DNA from: Desulfurococcaceae archaeon
Lineage (GTDB): Archaea; Thermoproteota; Thermoprotei_A; Sulfolobales; Desulfurococcaceae
Assembly: GCA_023269765.1 (NCBI GenBank)
Contig: JAGDWH010000016.1
Location: 1-64,000, forward strand
Direction of reading: 5' to 3'
Length of the DNA stretch: 64,000 nt
Below are positions 26,172-34,331 of this stretch, piece by piece. Position numbers and translations under genes: made by a program. Numbering within the stretch: the first letter of the stretch is position 1; each line of letters begins with the position of its first letter. The notes below the pieces were generated by a model. It saw only the letters and a program-made list of their open reading frames with translations, did no database searches and was not told the DNA's origin.

Positions 26172-26639
26172 ATGACCGTTCAACGCGTAGAAAGAAGGCG
26201 CGATTACAAGGTAATTAGGTATAGCCCATGGCTCATCCACTTTAATACTGGTGCGTGTAATGGCTGCGATATAGAAGTCTTAGCATCCATAACACCGTTG
26301 TATGATCCAGAGAGGTTTGGAGTGAAACTCGCGCCTAGTATTAGACACGGAGACATTCTAGTTGTGACAGGCGCCGTGACTAAGAAGGCTGCTGAGAGGC
26401 TTAAAAGGCTGTATGAGCAAATGGCATGCCCGAAGTTTGTAATAGCGGTTGGAGCGTGCGCTTGTAGTGGTGGCGTTTTCGCAAAGTCCTACAGCGTACT
26501 TGGTGGTGCTGATAAAGTTGTACCAGTAGACGTCTACGTTCCCGGCTGTCCACCGCGTCCCGAAGCAATACTTGATGGCATTATCAAGTTACTGAACATG
26601 ATAGCGGAGGGGAGGGCGACAAGCCATGGCTGCGAGTAA
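26172..26639 (+). CDS. mbhJ: Mbh-type [NiFe]-hydrogenase small subunit (NuoB-like)
   Basis: This is the electron-transfer subunit with one proximal [4Fe-4S] cluster next to the [NiFe] site, membrane-associated on the cytoplasmic side. Cluster ligands are C29 and C32 (GACNGC), a Cys in VGACACSGG and one in PGCPPRPE. The 155-residue protein starts at MTVQRVERR; a TTG start 11 codons upstream is open but follows the TATA box too closely. It is the first gene of a 13-gene operon and overlaps the next gene by 14 bases. Confidence 0.9.
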   Translation: MTVQRVERRRDYKVIRYSPWLIHFNTGACNGCDIEVLASITPLYDPERFGVKLAPSIRHGDILVVTGAVTKKAAERLKRLYEQMACPKFVIAVGACACSGGVFAKSYSVLGGADKVVPVDVYVPGCPPRPEAILDGIIKLLNMIAEGRATSHGCE

Positions 26640-27075
26640 CAAGTACGAAGTGCTGGAGAGCCACGCTCTCGAAAAAGGACTCATTAAGCCAAATAGAAAA
26701 GTGTTCGTTGTCAAGCCCGAAGACGTGAAAAAAATATTCAAGGAATTAATTGAAAAATTCGGATACGAAGGCTTCTACCTCTCGACAGTAGTTGGTACAG
26801 ATTTACCCAGCGAAGGAAAAATAAGGCTCGACTATTACATTGTACTGCTACCCGAGGAGGAAACTGCGGTTTTAAGGACTTACGTACCTAGAGAAAACCC
26901 GATAGTTGACAGTATTGTCGATATAGTCCCAGGCGCGCTCTCAGGTGAGTGTGAAACCCACGACTTGCTTGGAGTAGTCTTTAAGGGCAATCCATTCCTG
27001 AAGCGAGGCTTCTTCGTACCAATAGACATAGCACAGAGAGGAGTTTACCCGCTTAGAAAAGACAGCGGTGTATAA
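26626..27075 (+). CDS. mbhK: Mbh-type hydrogenase subunit (NuoC-like)
   Basis: This 149-residue protein is the 30-kDa/NuoC-type subunit that packs against the large subunit on the cytoplasmic side. Recognisable parts are the segment GFYLSTVVGTD, followed by a strand-rich region (RLDYYIVLL) and the C-terminal HDLLGVVFKGNPFLKRGFFVP, the counterpart of the NuoC ExxDxxGIxFxGHP motif. It has no metal motif of its own. It lies between small and large subunit genes, as in other Mbh and complex I clusters. Confidence 0.85.
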   Translation: MAASNKYEVLESHALEKGLIKPNRKVFVVKPEDVKKIFKELIEKFGYEGFYLSTVVGTDLPSEGKIRLDYYIVLLPEEETAVLRTYVPRENPIVDSIVDIVPGALSGECETHDLLGVVFKGNPFLKRGFFVPIDIAQRGVYPLRKDSGV

Positions 27076-27076
27076 C

Positions 27077-28276
27077 ATGGCAGTTACTAAGGTCGTTGAA
27101 GTACCCGTAGTATCAGCCGAGATACCGATAGGCCCTCAACACCCAGCTCTTCACGAGCCCATAATGCTAAAGGTCTATGCAGACGGCGAAGAAGTTGTAA
27201 GAGCGGAGATAAATACGGGCTATAACCACAGAGGCATAGAAAAACTCTGCGAAAAGAACACGTATTATAGAGACGTTTTTATCGTAGGACGCGTTTGCGG
27301 CATTTGTAATGCCGTTCACGCGAACTGCTACGTGAGGGCACTAGAATATCTGCTCGGCATAGAGCCGCCTAATAGAGCCAAGTACTTGCGGGTACTCGCA
27401 ATGGAACTTGAAAGGCTTCACAGCCACATGCTCATAAACGCTGTAATGGCTGAAATAATTGGGTTTGAAAACCTGTTCATGCAAATAATGCTAGATAGAG
27501 AAAAAGTAATGAAAGCTAAGGAGATACTAACTGGCAACAGGGTTCTTGCAGACTACATGATGGTAGGTGGAGTACGTAGGGATATAGACGAGGTCAAGAG
27601 AGATAAACTGAGAGATCTTTTGCTCAAGCTAAGGCCCCGAGTCGAGTACTACAAGAAGGTCTTCGAAGAAGACGAGACAATCACCAAGAGGCTCGTAGAC
27701 GTAGGCCGTATAAAGTATACTGATGCAACTAGTCACAGCTTAGTAGGACCCGTAGCCAGGGCCTCTGGCGTCAAAATAGACAGCAGGGCAAGTGATAAGT
27801 ACGACGCATACGGCGAAACCCCCTTCAACGTTGTTGTAAGGTCGGAAGGAGACTCATGGGCTCGAATGATGGTTAGGTGGGATGAAGTACTAGAATCTAT
27901 TAACATATCGCTCTACGTGCTCGAGAAGCTTCCGTCAGATGGCAACCCTGTTCCAGACGAGAGGAGGTTGCCGCGCGTAGTACCCCCGGGCGAGGCGTAC
28001 GCCAGGGTTGAAGCGCAAAGAGGCGAGTTGACTTACTACGTCATGAGCGATGGCAAGAGCCAAATGCCCTACAGGGTAAAGATTCGCACGCCCAGCTTTA
28101 ACAACATAATAAACTCCGCATTCATGTACCTTGGACATAGCCTAGCAGACGTCCCGGTAATACTGACATCGCTAGATCCCTGTATCTCGTGCATGGAGAG
28201 AGTAACCGTAATAGACTTGGAGAAGAAACTGAGCTACAAGCTCACGTTCAAGGAACTGGCTGGTGGTAAGGCTTGA
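27077..28276 (+). CDS. mbhL: Mbh-type [NiFe]-hydrogenase large (catalytic) subunit
   Basis: This is the catalytic subunit that makes H2 with electrons from ferredoxin. Both nickel-binding cysteine pairs are present: N-terminal RVCGICNAVH (C74, C77) and C-terminal DPCISCMER (C369, C372). This identifies a true hydrogenase rather than the sulfur-reducing Mbx/Mbs relatives or NuoD, which lose Ni ligands. About 27 residues follow the C-terminal motif, compatible with protease maturation. ATG at 27077 is chosen; GTG 9 bases upstream is possible. HypF, encoded at 19.6-21.9 kb, would supply its CN ligands. Confidence 0.93.
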   Translation: MAVTKVVEVPVVSAEIPIGPQHPALHEPIMLKVYADGEEVVRAEINTGYNHRGIEKLCEKNTYYRDVFIVGRVCGICNAVHANCYVRALEYLLGIEPPNRAKYLRVLAMELERLHSHMLINAVMAEIIGFENLFMQIMLDREKVMKAKEILTGNRVLADYMMVGGVRRDIDEVKRDKLRDLLLKLRPRVEYYKKVFEEDETITKRLVDVGRIKYTDATSHSLVGPVARASGVKIDSRASDKYDAYGETPFNVVVRSEGDSWARMMVRWDEVLESINISLYVLEKLPSDGNPVPDERRLPRVVPPGEAYARVEAQRGELTYYVMSDGKSQMPYRVKIRTPSFNNIINSAFMYLGHSLADVPVILTSLDPCISCMERVTVIDLEKKLSYKLTFKELAGGKA

Positions 28277-28668
28277 GAAGGCCTAGGCTGCTCGGTTTGG
28301 CGTTGAGAAACTTGTTTGCAAAGCCGGCAACCGTGCAATTTCCCCGCGAAAAAACGGCGATTGAAGAGGACTCAAGGGGCGTGCAATTCGCAGACTTAAA
28401 GAAGTGTACCGGTTGCTCTCTCTGCGCTCTCGAGTGCCCAGCTGACGCCATAAAAATGGTTCCAATACCTCAAGGCTACGAAGTACCCAGCATTAATCCT
28501 CGTAAAGTATACCCGCTAATAGACTACTCAAAGTGCGTGTATTGCTATAGGTGTGTTAAGATATGCCCGTTTAACGCCTATATAACGACTAGCAAGTTTG
28601 ATATAGCTGGAGGCACCAAACCCGACTCGGCAGAATACTCGCTTAGCACGTTGAAAAAGGTGTCGTGA
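28273..28668 (+). CDS. mbhN: Mbh-type hydrogenase ferredoxin-like subunit (NuoI-like)
   Basis: This 131-residue polyferredoxin carries two [4Fe-4S] clusters, with motifs CTGCSLCALECP and CVYCYRCVKICP, and is the entry point for electrons from ferredoxin. It starts at TTG overlapping the large-subunit stop (TTGA). In Pyrococcus-type mbh operons this gene is last, after the NuoH-like gene; here it follows the large subunit directly. Confidence 0.92.
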   Translation: MRRPRLLGLALRNLFAKPATVQFPREKTAIEEDSRGVQFADLKKCTGCSLCALECPADAIKMVPIPQGYEVPSINPRKVYPLIDYSKCVYCYRCVKICPFNAYITTSKFDIAGGTKPDSAEYSLSTLKKVS

Positions 28669-28940
28669 ACGTGATTACAGAAATAATGCTGATCACGATA
28701 GCAGCTTACTTGATATCAATAACACTGCTCACCTGGATAGCGCTAAAGGGTCCTACAATAGGAGACCAGGTCTTAGCTATTGATACTATAACGTACATTA
28801 CTGTTGTACTGTTTGTATTATTCTCAATGTACTTGAAAGAACCTCTTCTAGTAGTAGCTGCGATACCACTGGCTCTGTGGGTTTATGCGCTGGACATATA
28901 CGTTGCCAAGTACCTTGAGCGGGGTGATATGGGTGCTTAG
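28665..28940 (+). CDS. Mrp antiporter subunit F homologue
   Basis: This 91-residue protein has three membrane helices (about residues 3-25, 37-55 and 60-80) and the MrpF signature around KGPTIGDQVLAIDTI. It corresponds to MbhB of the hydrogenase's sodium/proton antiporter module. The GTG start overlaps the previous stop (GTGA). Confidence 0.88.
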   Translation: MNVITEIMLITIAAYLISITLLTWIALKGPTIGDQVLAIDTITYITVVLFVLFSMYLKEPLLVVAAIPLALWVYALDIYVAKYLERGDMGA

Positions 28941-29307
28941 TGCTTTGGTAACGATACTGCGAGTTATAGGATCTGCTCTGCTAATTCTAGGGGCGTTCGC
29001 GAGCGTGGTGTCTGCTATAGGCTTTCACAGATTCAAAAACTTCTACTTGAGACTGCACGCGGCAACCGTTGGAACAATATGGGGGGCTGTTTACCCCCTA
29101 GTAGGCGCCTCGCTCATTGCAATAACTCTTGAGGACCTCGGAGCGCAGAGGTGGTTCATTGCAGGCGCGAGCTTCGTTGCAGCACTAATAATACTGATCC
29201 TAGCTCCAGCGGGTTCGCACGCGCTTGCACGAGGAGTTCACAAGGCTAAAGTAGCGCGCGTGCAACCATGCTTAGCCGATAAGCTAGACCCGGAGTTATG
29301 TGGGTGA
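28924..29307 (+). CDS. Mrp antiporter subunit G homologue
   Basis: This 127-residue protein has three membrane helices and the MrpG hallmark GFHRFKNFYLRLHAATVGTIWG. The start is set at GTG 28924 (MIWVLSALV), which overlaps the MrpF-like gene by 17 bases; the longer frame would run through its end. It corresponds to MbhC in the antiporter module. Confidence 0.88.
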   Translation: MIWVLSALVTILRVIGSALLILGAFASVVSAIGFHRFKNFYLRLHAATVGTIWGAVYPLVGASLIAITLEDLGAQRWFIAGASFVAALIILILAPAGSHALARGVHKAKVARVQPCLADKLDPELCG

Positions 29308-29576
29308 CCGCGGTGATTTCAGGCGAAACCCTAGTCTACTTAGCGATGGCCTTAGCAAGCGTGCTCTCAACCATAGCTACTTACATGGCAGTCAAGGAGA
29401 GAGACCTGATTAGAGCAGTAGTATACAGCGCTTTGCAGAGCGGTTTTTACTCCATACTCTACTACCTGCTTGCGGCACCCGACATAGTATTGGTTTACAT
29501 ACCGGTTGCGGTAGGCCTTGTTCCTGGAGTTCTCATAGTACTTATTAGTAAGACTGAGAGGTGGGAGAAGGAATGA
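29298..29576 (+). CDS. MbhD-like subunit (MrpA C-terminal/DUF4040 type)
   Basis: This 92-residue hydrophobic protein has three membrane helices and the conserved patch KERDLIRAVVYSALQSGFYS, followed by a helix ending in GVLIVLISKT. It matches MbhD, a fragment of the large MrpA C-terminus. It overlaps the genes on both sides by a few bases. Confidence 0.82.
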   Translation: MWVTAVISGETLVYLAMALASVLSTIATYMAVKERDLIRAVVYSALQSGFYSILYYLLAAPDIVLVYIPVAVGLVPGVLIVLISKTERWEKE

Positions 29577-30355
29577 GGTCCATTGAGCTCGTAGTAATAA
29601 CTGTAGTAGTACTCGCACTAGCACTATTAATTGCCGTAGCTTACGAGAACATAATTCCGAGCACGGCAGTCAGGAAGGTTGCAGAGTTCTACCTCTATGC
29701 AGCCTACAACCCCTTTGACCTCAGAGAATATACTGCAATGTCGCCAGAAGCCGTCACATCAATAGTGTGGGACTTCAGAGGGCTAGATACGCTATTCGAG
29801 ACAGCCGTGTTCTTCCTAGCCTTGATAGCAGGCATGGCGCTAGCTCGCGGTCTCTACAGAGAAACTCCACAGTTTAAGAGCGAGGGGCTTTCACTTATAG
29901 TAAAGTCCGTTACTAAAATAACGGCCCCCGTTATAATTGCCGTAGGGGTTTCTATAGGACTCCATGGACACCTAACTCCTGGTGGAGGCTTCCAGGGTGG
30001 ATCTGTAATAGCTGTTGCGCCCATGATCTTCATTGTAATATTTTCGGTGTACTTCGTGCTTGAGCGCGGAGTTGCACCGTCGAAAATGCTCGTCTTGAGA
30101 AGCTTAGGTTTAGCTGGTATAGGCCTTACTAGCGTAGTGCTCTTCATGATAGCACTACTACGAGGCAGTTTTGCCTACGTTTTTCAAAACATGATTAAGC
30201 CGGGTGCATCTATTAGCATGCCCGCTGAGATAAGTGGCGCCTTGATTAGCGGCACGCTCTGGTTTTTCAATTTCTTTGAAATGCTGGCCGTTGCAGCCGG
30301 GTTCTCCATGGCCTTTGTAGTTGTCGTATTAATGAGATTTGGCAAAGGTGAATAA
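29573..30355 (+). CDS. MbhE-MbhF fusion (MrpA C-terminal segment plus MrpB)
   Basis: One 260-residue chain holds two antiporter pieces. Residues 1 to about 95 are MbhE-like: a helix, a periplasm-facing loop with NPFDLREYTAMSPEAVTSIVWDFRGLDTLFETAVF, then a second helix. The rest is the MrpB/MnhB domain, with GHLTPGGGFQGGSVIA. In Pyrococcus furiosus these are separate genes (mbhE, mbhF). The start overlaps the previous stop as ATGA. Confidence 0.85.
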   Translation: MRSIELVVITVVVLALALLIAVAYENIIPSTAVRKVAEFYLYAAYNPFDLREYTAMSPEAVTSIVWDFRGLDTLFETAVFFLALIAGMALARGLYRETPQFKSEGLSLIVKSVTKITAPVIIAVGVSIGLHGHLTPGGGFQGGSVIAVAPMIFIVIFSVYFVLERGVAPSKMLVLRSLGLAGIGLTSVVLFMIALLRGSFAYVFQNMIKPGASISMPAEISGALISGTLWFFNFFEMLAVAAGFSMAFVVVVLMRFGKGE

Positions 30356-30357
30356 TT

Positions 30358-30756
30358 GTGGAATTCCTAAATACTTACTTACTATCAATAGTTCTCGCGG
30401 CCCTCTTCGCGAATATAGCTATAGCACTTTATGGCGTCTTCTTCAAGCCGCACTACATCAAGAAATTGATTGCCTTAACAATATTCTCTGACACAGCAAA
30501 TACTTTCGCGATATATCTGGGCTACAGGAGGTGGACGGCGCTCGGGTCCCCAAGAGTGCCTGTTCTTGTGGAGCTAGAGAAAGACGCGATTAGGGAGTTT
30601 ACAGCAAGAGCCGTAGACCCGCTACCTCAAGCACTCGTATTGACAGCAATAGTCATAGGCCTCGCTGTTGTTCTATTCTTGGTATTCCTGGGATACGTAC
30701 TTTATGGACACTACAAAACGCTTGACATGAGGGAAATAAAGAAGCTTAGAGGCTGA
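30358..30756 (+). CDS. Mrp antiporter subunit C homologue (NuoK-like)
   Basis: This 132-residue protein has three membrane helices and MrpC/NuoK character (IALYGVFFKPHYIKKLIALTIFSDTANTF; two helices follow). It has a charged loop of about 25 residues between helices 2 and 3 (RVPVLVELEKDAIREFTARAV), as in MbhG. It starts at GTG 2 bases after the previous stop. Confidence 0.85.
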   Translation: MEFLNTYLLSIVLAALFANIAIALYGVFFKPHYIKKLIALTIFSDTANTFAIYLGYRRWTALGSPRVPVLVELEKDAIREFTARAVDPLPQALVLTAIVIGLAVVLFLVFLGYVLYGHYKTLDMREIKKLRG

Positions 30757-31268
30757 TGTACTTGAAGAGTTTAACGAGCTTTTTCTTAGTGGCGGTCTTC
30801 GTCTTCATCATGTACATAGTTTATACTGGGAGCATCTCGACATACGACCTAGTAACGGGCGCTCTTGCCGGAATAGTCGTAGCGGCGCTATTTTCAGGTA
30901 TTACAATTAAAAACCCAGCTAAGGTGCTAAACCCCATAAGGTGGTTTTACGCAACGGCATATGCAGTTAAGTACTTCTTTTACTACGAGACAATGGCGCA
31001 CGTTGACGTGATTAAGAGGATACTCCACCCAAAGGTACCCGTAATGCCGGCTATAGTTGAAGCACCATACACAGTTACATCAGATTACGCCATTACGGCA
31101 GTGGCATGCAGCATCACCAACACTCCCGGAACAGTGGTTGTCGAAGTAGACGAGAAGAGAAAGGTTTTTTACATTCACTGGATCTACGCGGTTACACTGG
31201 AACCCATGGAGGCTAAGAAGCACATATTCGAGGACTTCGAGAAGTACGCGAAGAAAATATTCGACTAG
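30756..31268 (+). CDS. Mrp antiporter subunit E homologue
   Basis: This 170-residue protein has two N-terminal membrane helices followed by a cytoplasmic domain with the MrpE blocks DYAITAVACSITNTPGTVV and FYIHWIYAV. It corresponds to MbhA, which is first in Pyrococcus mbh operons but here lies in the middle. It overlaps the upstream stop (TGATG). Confidence 0.88.
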   Translation: MYLKSLTSFFLVAVFVFIMYIVYTGSISTYDLVTGALAGIVVAALFSGITIKNPAKVLNPIRWFYATAYAVKYFFYYETMAHVDVIKRILHPKVPVMPAIVEAPYTVTSDYAITAVACSITNTPGTVVVEVDEKRKVFYIHWIYAVTLEPMEAKKHIFEDFEKYAKKIFD

Positions 31269-31277
31269 GTGGAGAAC

Positions 31278-32873
31278 ATGGAGCTTAAAATACTAACCCT
31301 GAATGCTATTGGAGCGCTAACCCCTGTGCTCGCCCTCATAGCATTCTTAGTACCTCTCGTTTCGAAATTTGCGAGAAATAGCAAGGCAGCACCCTTCTTA
31401 ATGGCGCTTGCAGGAAGCCTCTACGCGGCTTTTTCCTCGACGCTGGCATTCTACTACCTCATAGCAGTTGAAAGCAAGCCGCTAGTGTACCTCTATGGTG
31501 GGTGGCCACCACACTTCGGCATAGTCTATGAAATAGACGCCTTTAACGCCGTAATAGGCCTCCTCACATCGTTTATCATGGTATCAATTGTGCTTTACTC
31601 ACACTGGTATAACCATCACTTGGATGACCCTTCATGGTACTACACAATGCTTGTAGGACTTGAAGCAGGGCTTCTAGGCTGCATTTACACGGGCGATGCC
31701 TTTAACTTATTCGTAATGATAGAAGTCCTCAGCATCTCGGCTTACGGGCTCGTTGCATACCACCGTGATAAATCAGAGGCCGTTGAAGCAGCAGCCAAGT
31801 ACGCGTTAATTGGTGCGGTGGCCACAGTCTTCTACTTTATAGGAGTAATCTTGCTTTATGCAGGCTTTGGAACAGTCAACATGGCACTACTCTCAGAGCT
31901 CTCGAGAGCCAAGACCGCTCTAGATCTCAGGTACGTTAGCTTACTAGCACTCTCTCTTTCCCTCTGGGTTTTCACGTACAAGTCGGCATTAGTCCCTAAC
32001 CACTTCTGGCTTCCAGATGCGCACCCCGAAGCGCCCACGCCGATATCGGCGGCACTCTCAGGACTGGTAGTTAATGTTGGTGTTTATGCGTCTGCAAGAT
32101 TTCTCTACACGCTATTTACGAGTAATAGCATAGCCTCAGGCTACCGCGAAACGGTGCTGGCCGCTCTATTCGCTCTTGGAGCAGTTAGTGGCGTAGTTGG
32201 GGCGCTAATGATGATGGCACAAAAAGACATCAAAAGGCTACTCGCGTACAGCACTATAAGCCACATGGGCATAGCATACATGGGGATATCTGCAGGATTC
32301 CTAGTGGGCAGTCTTGAGTCAATAAAGCTCGCCATTACGGGAGCGGTAGTGCATATCGTAGCTCACAGCATCGCCAAAGCAACTCTCTTCATGATTAGCG
32401 GAGTCTTCATAGATGCCTCGAATTCGAGGGATCTTGATTTAATGCGTGGTGTGGGCAGGCAGTACCCCCTGACAGCGGCTTCTCTTATAATCTGCTTCCT
32501 CAGTCTCGCAGGCTTCGTGCCATTCCTAGGCTTCTACTCCAAGCTACTGATAGCGCTCGGATACGTCAATGCAGGCTTTGTACTAGGCCCAGCGCTCATC
32601 ATAGTTATATCAGCATTATCACTCTTAGGGTACATGAAGGTGATATCGTCTACGGTATTCGGTATAGGGGGTCCCTACAGAAATATCGAAGGTAGGTGGG
32701 TAGAAATAATGTTATTCGCTATGGCGACTTCTCTACTAGTACTTGGCGTATTTATGTGGTACTTAACCCCCTTCTTTGAAAAAGCCTCTATAAGCTTGGT
32801 AGTAGGCGTCGGTGATTACGTAGAAGCAGCGCTTAGAGAAATACCACCAGAACTAAGGAGGTGGTTGCCGTGA
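31278..32873 (+). CDS. mbhH: Mrp antiporter subunit D-like / NuoN-like proton channel
   Basis: This large antiporter-like subunit is about 531 residues with about 14 membrane helices. Family marks are DAFNLFVMIEVLSISAYGLVA, the charged helix with WLPDAHPEAPTPISA and the block KDIKRLLAYSTISHMG. It should translocate protons or sodium during H2 evolution. ATG 31278 is preferred over GTG 31269 because GGTGG precedes it. It is the only full-size antiporter subunit of the cluster, as in Mbh and unlike complex I. Confidence 0.92.
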   Translation: MELKILTLNAIGALTPVLALIAFLVPLVSKFARNSKAAPFLMALAGSLYAAFSSTLAFYYLIAVESKPLVYLYGGWPPHFGIVYEIDAFNAVIGLLTSFIMVSIVLYSHWYNHHLDDPSWYYTMLVGLEAGLLGCIYTGDAFNLFVMIEVLSISAYGLVAYHRDKSEAVEAAAKYALIGAVATVFYFIGVILLYAGFGTVNMALLSELSRAKTALDLRYVSLLALSLSLWVFTYKSALVPNHFWLPDAHPEAPTPISAALSGLVVNVGVYASARFLYTLFTSNSIASGYRETVLAALFALGAVSGVVGALMMMAQKDIKRLLAYSTISHMGIAYMGISAGFLVGSLESIKLAITGAVVHIVAHSIAKATLFMISGVFIDASNSRDLDLMRGVGRQYPLTAASLIICFLSLAGFVPFLGFYSKLLIALGYVNAGFVLGPALIIVISALSLLGYMKVISSTVFGIGGPYRNIEGRWVEIMLFAMATSLLVLGVFMWYLTPFFEKASISLVVGVGDYVEAALREIPPELRRWLP

Positions 32874-33223
32874 AAGTGAGCCCGTATCAAGCCGTATCAA
32901 TTTCAGCAGCCCTTTTAGGCTTGGTTCTCCTAGTTGCAGCAGTGCTCTACTATGTGTTCAAGTCTAAGCGGTCCAGGGAAACGCCGGTTTACTTGTCTGG
33001 CGAGGGAGAAGACGTTGTTTCTATGATAGTGCCGAGTGTTGCATCGCTGTATTGGGGATTTATGAAAAGATTTGCAAAATCGCTATACAAAGCCCTGATC
33101 GAAAAAGTGCACACAGGTAGCCTCCACGATTGGTACAAGTTCATTTCATCATGGTTTGGAGCGCTTTTACTAATATCCATACTCGTGTATCTCATATACG
33201 CGTTACCTGCTTTACTTAGGTGA
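32870..33223 (+). CDS. MbhI-like linker subunit
   Basis: This 117-residue protein has one membrane helix near the N-terminus (about 10-35), a polar middle and a second helix at the C-terminus (about 95-115). Position between the antiporter subunit and the NuoH-like subunit matches MbhI, which links antiporter and hydrogenase modules. Sequence similarity alone is weak. The GTG start overlaps the mbhH stop and has GGAGGTGG in front. Confidence 0.65.
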   Translation: MKVSPYQAVSISAALLGLVLLVAAVLYYVFKSKRSRETPVYLSGEGEDVVSMIVPSVASLYWGFMKRFAKSLYKALIEKVHTGSLHDWYKFISSWFGALLLISILVYLIYALPALLR

Positions 33224-33230
33224 GTAGTTC

Positions 33231-34217
33231 ATGATCGACTTGGTTAAAGCCATAATAAGCGCCCTACTCTTCCCAGGGCTTCTCTTCATCACAGCACTAG
33301 CGCTCTTCACTCAATATCTCGTTAGAAAGCTAAGTGCGAGGTATCAGCGGAGAATGGGCCCAAGCTACGTTGGGCCTTTTGGCTTACTACAAACTTTCTA
33401 CGACTTTTGGAAGCTCCTGAGAGTTAAGGAAGTTGTTATAACCAAGTACAGCATGGTTAGAGCCTCAGAGCTGCTGCTACTGATTGGGCTATCATCAGCT
33501 GTAGCATCACTAGTTTTCCTGCCTTTGAGTCCACTTAATATTAGATCGGAGTTTGACGTCTTGGTGTTCTTTTACTTGGCAAGCGTTATGCCACTCGCAA
33601 TGCTAATAATGGCCTCACTAGCAATGCCAGGTCCTTACACTAGCTTAGGGGTTTCAAGGCTTCTCTCAATGGCCACTATTAGCGAGCCAGCGTTTTTTGC
33701 AAGCATACTAGTGCCCGTTTACTTAGCCACGAGAAGCGGCCCGAGGCTTTTTATGAGCATAGCAGAATCGTCTGCTATGGTGCCGGAGCTCTGGTCTAAC
33801 CCAGTGACAGCTGTAATCATGGCGTTGTGCTTTGTAGCGTACATTGTAAGCCTACAAGCCAGGGCTTTGTACCAGCCTTTTAACATTCCAGAAGCAGAGC
33901 AGGAAATCATAGCTGGTTTTGAAACAGAGTTCTCGGGGCCCCTGCTAGCGCTTGCAAGACTGCTTCACGACGTTGACCTCTCAATTTCACTGCTACTCGG
34001 TGTCTATGTATTTCTGGGCGGTCCACTACCATTTAGGCACTTGTCGCCATTAGGCGTAGTGATGCTAACAGTAAAGTACTTAGTGCTTGTCGCTATTGTA
34101 GCTTACATTAAGAATGTTATGGGCCGCTATAGAATTGAACAAGGCCTAGTACAGGCATTTAAGTATAGTTTAGTGCCAGCCGCTCTTGCAGTAGTATTGG
34201 CGATGCTCTTACCTTAA
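33231..34217 (+). CDS. mbhM: Mbh-type hydrogenase membrane anchor (NuoH-like)
   Basis: This 328-residue NuoH/HycD-type protein has about eight membrane helices and forms the junction between the hydrogenase and the ion-pumping arm. Diagnostic segments are YQRRMGPSYVGPFGLLQTFYDFWKLLRVKE and the conserved loop FNIPEAEQEIIAGFETEFSG. It is the last gene of the operon. The following 114 bases to the convergent pilus gene hold nothing recognisable. Confidence 0.92.
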   Translation: MIDLVKAIISALLFPGLLFITALALFTQYLVRKLSARYQRRMGPSYVGPFGLLQTFYDFWKLLRVKEVVITKYSMVRASELLLLIGLSSAVASLVFLPLSPLNIRSEFDVLVFFYLASVMPLAMLIMASLAMPGPYTSLGVSRLLSMATISEPAFFASILVPVYLATRSGPRLFMSIAESSAMVPELWSNPVTAVIMALCFVAYIVSLQARALYQPFNIPEAEQEIIAGFETEFSGPLLALARLLHDVDLSISLLLGVYVFLGGPLPFRHLSPLGVVMLTVKYLVLVAIVAYIKNVMGRYRIEQGLVQAFKYSLVPAALAVVLAMLLP

Positions 34218-34331
34218 TAGTTCAGTTCTTGAAGGACTATATCGGCCTGGAGTAATAAACTGTCACGTCTGGCGTTAAAGCGGCGTGCCTTTGGGTAATA
34301 CGCGGCACTTAGATGTCCTTGTTTTGCATCT

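Noticed and set aside
28885..28923. Longer N-terminus for the MrpG-like protein.
   Set aside because: The extra residues are encoded inside the MrpF gene in another frame and do not resemble MrpG; GTG 28924 fits the family.
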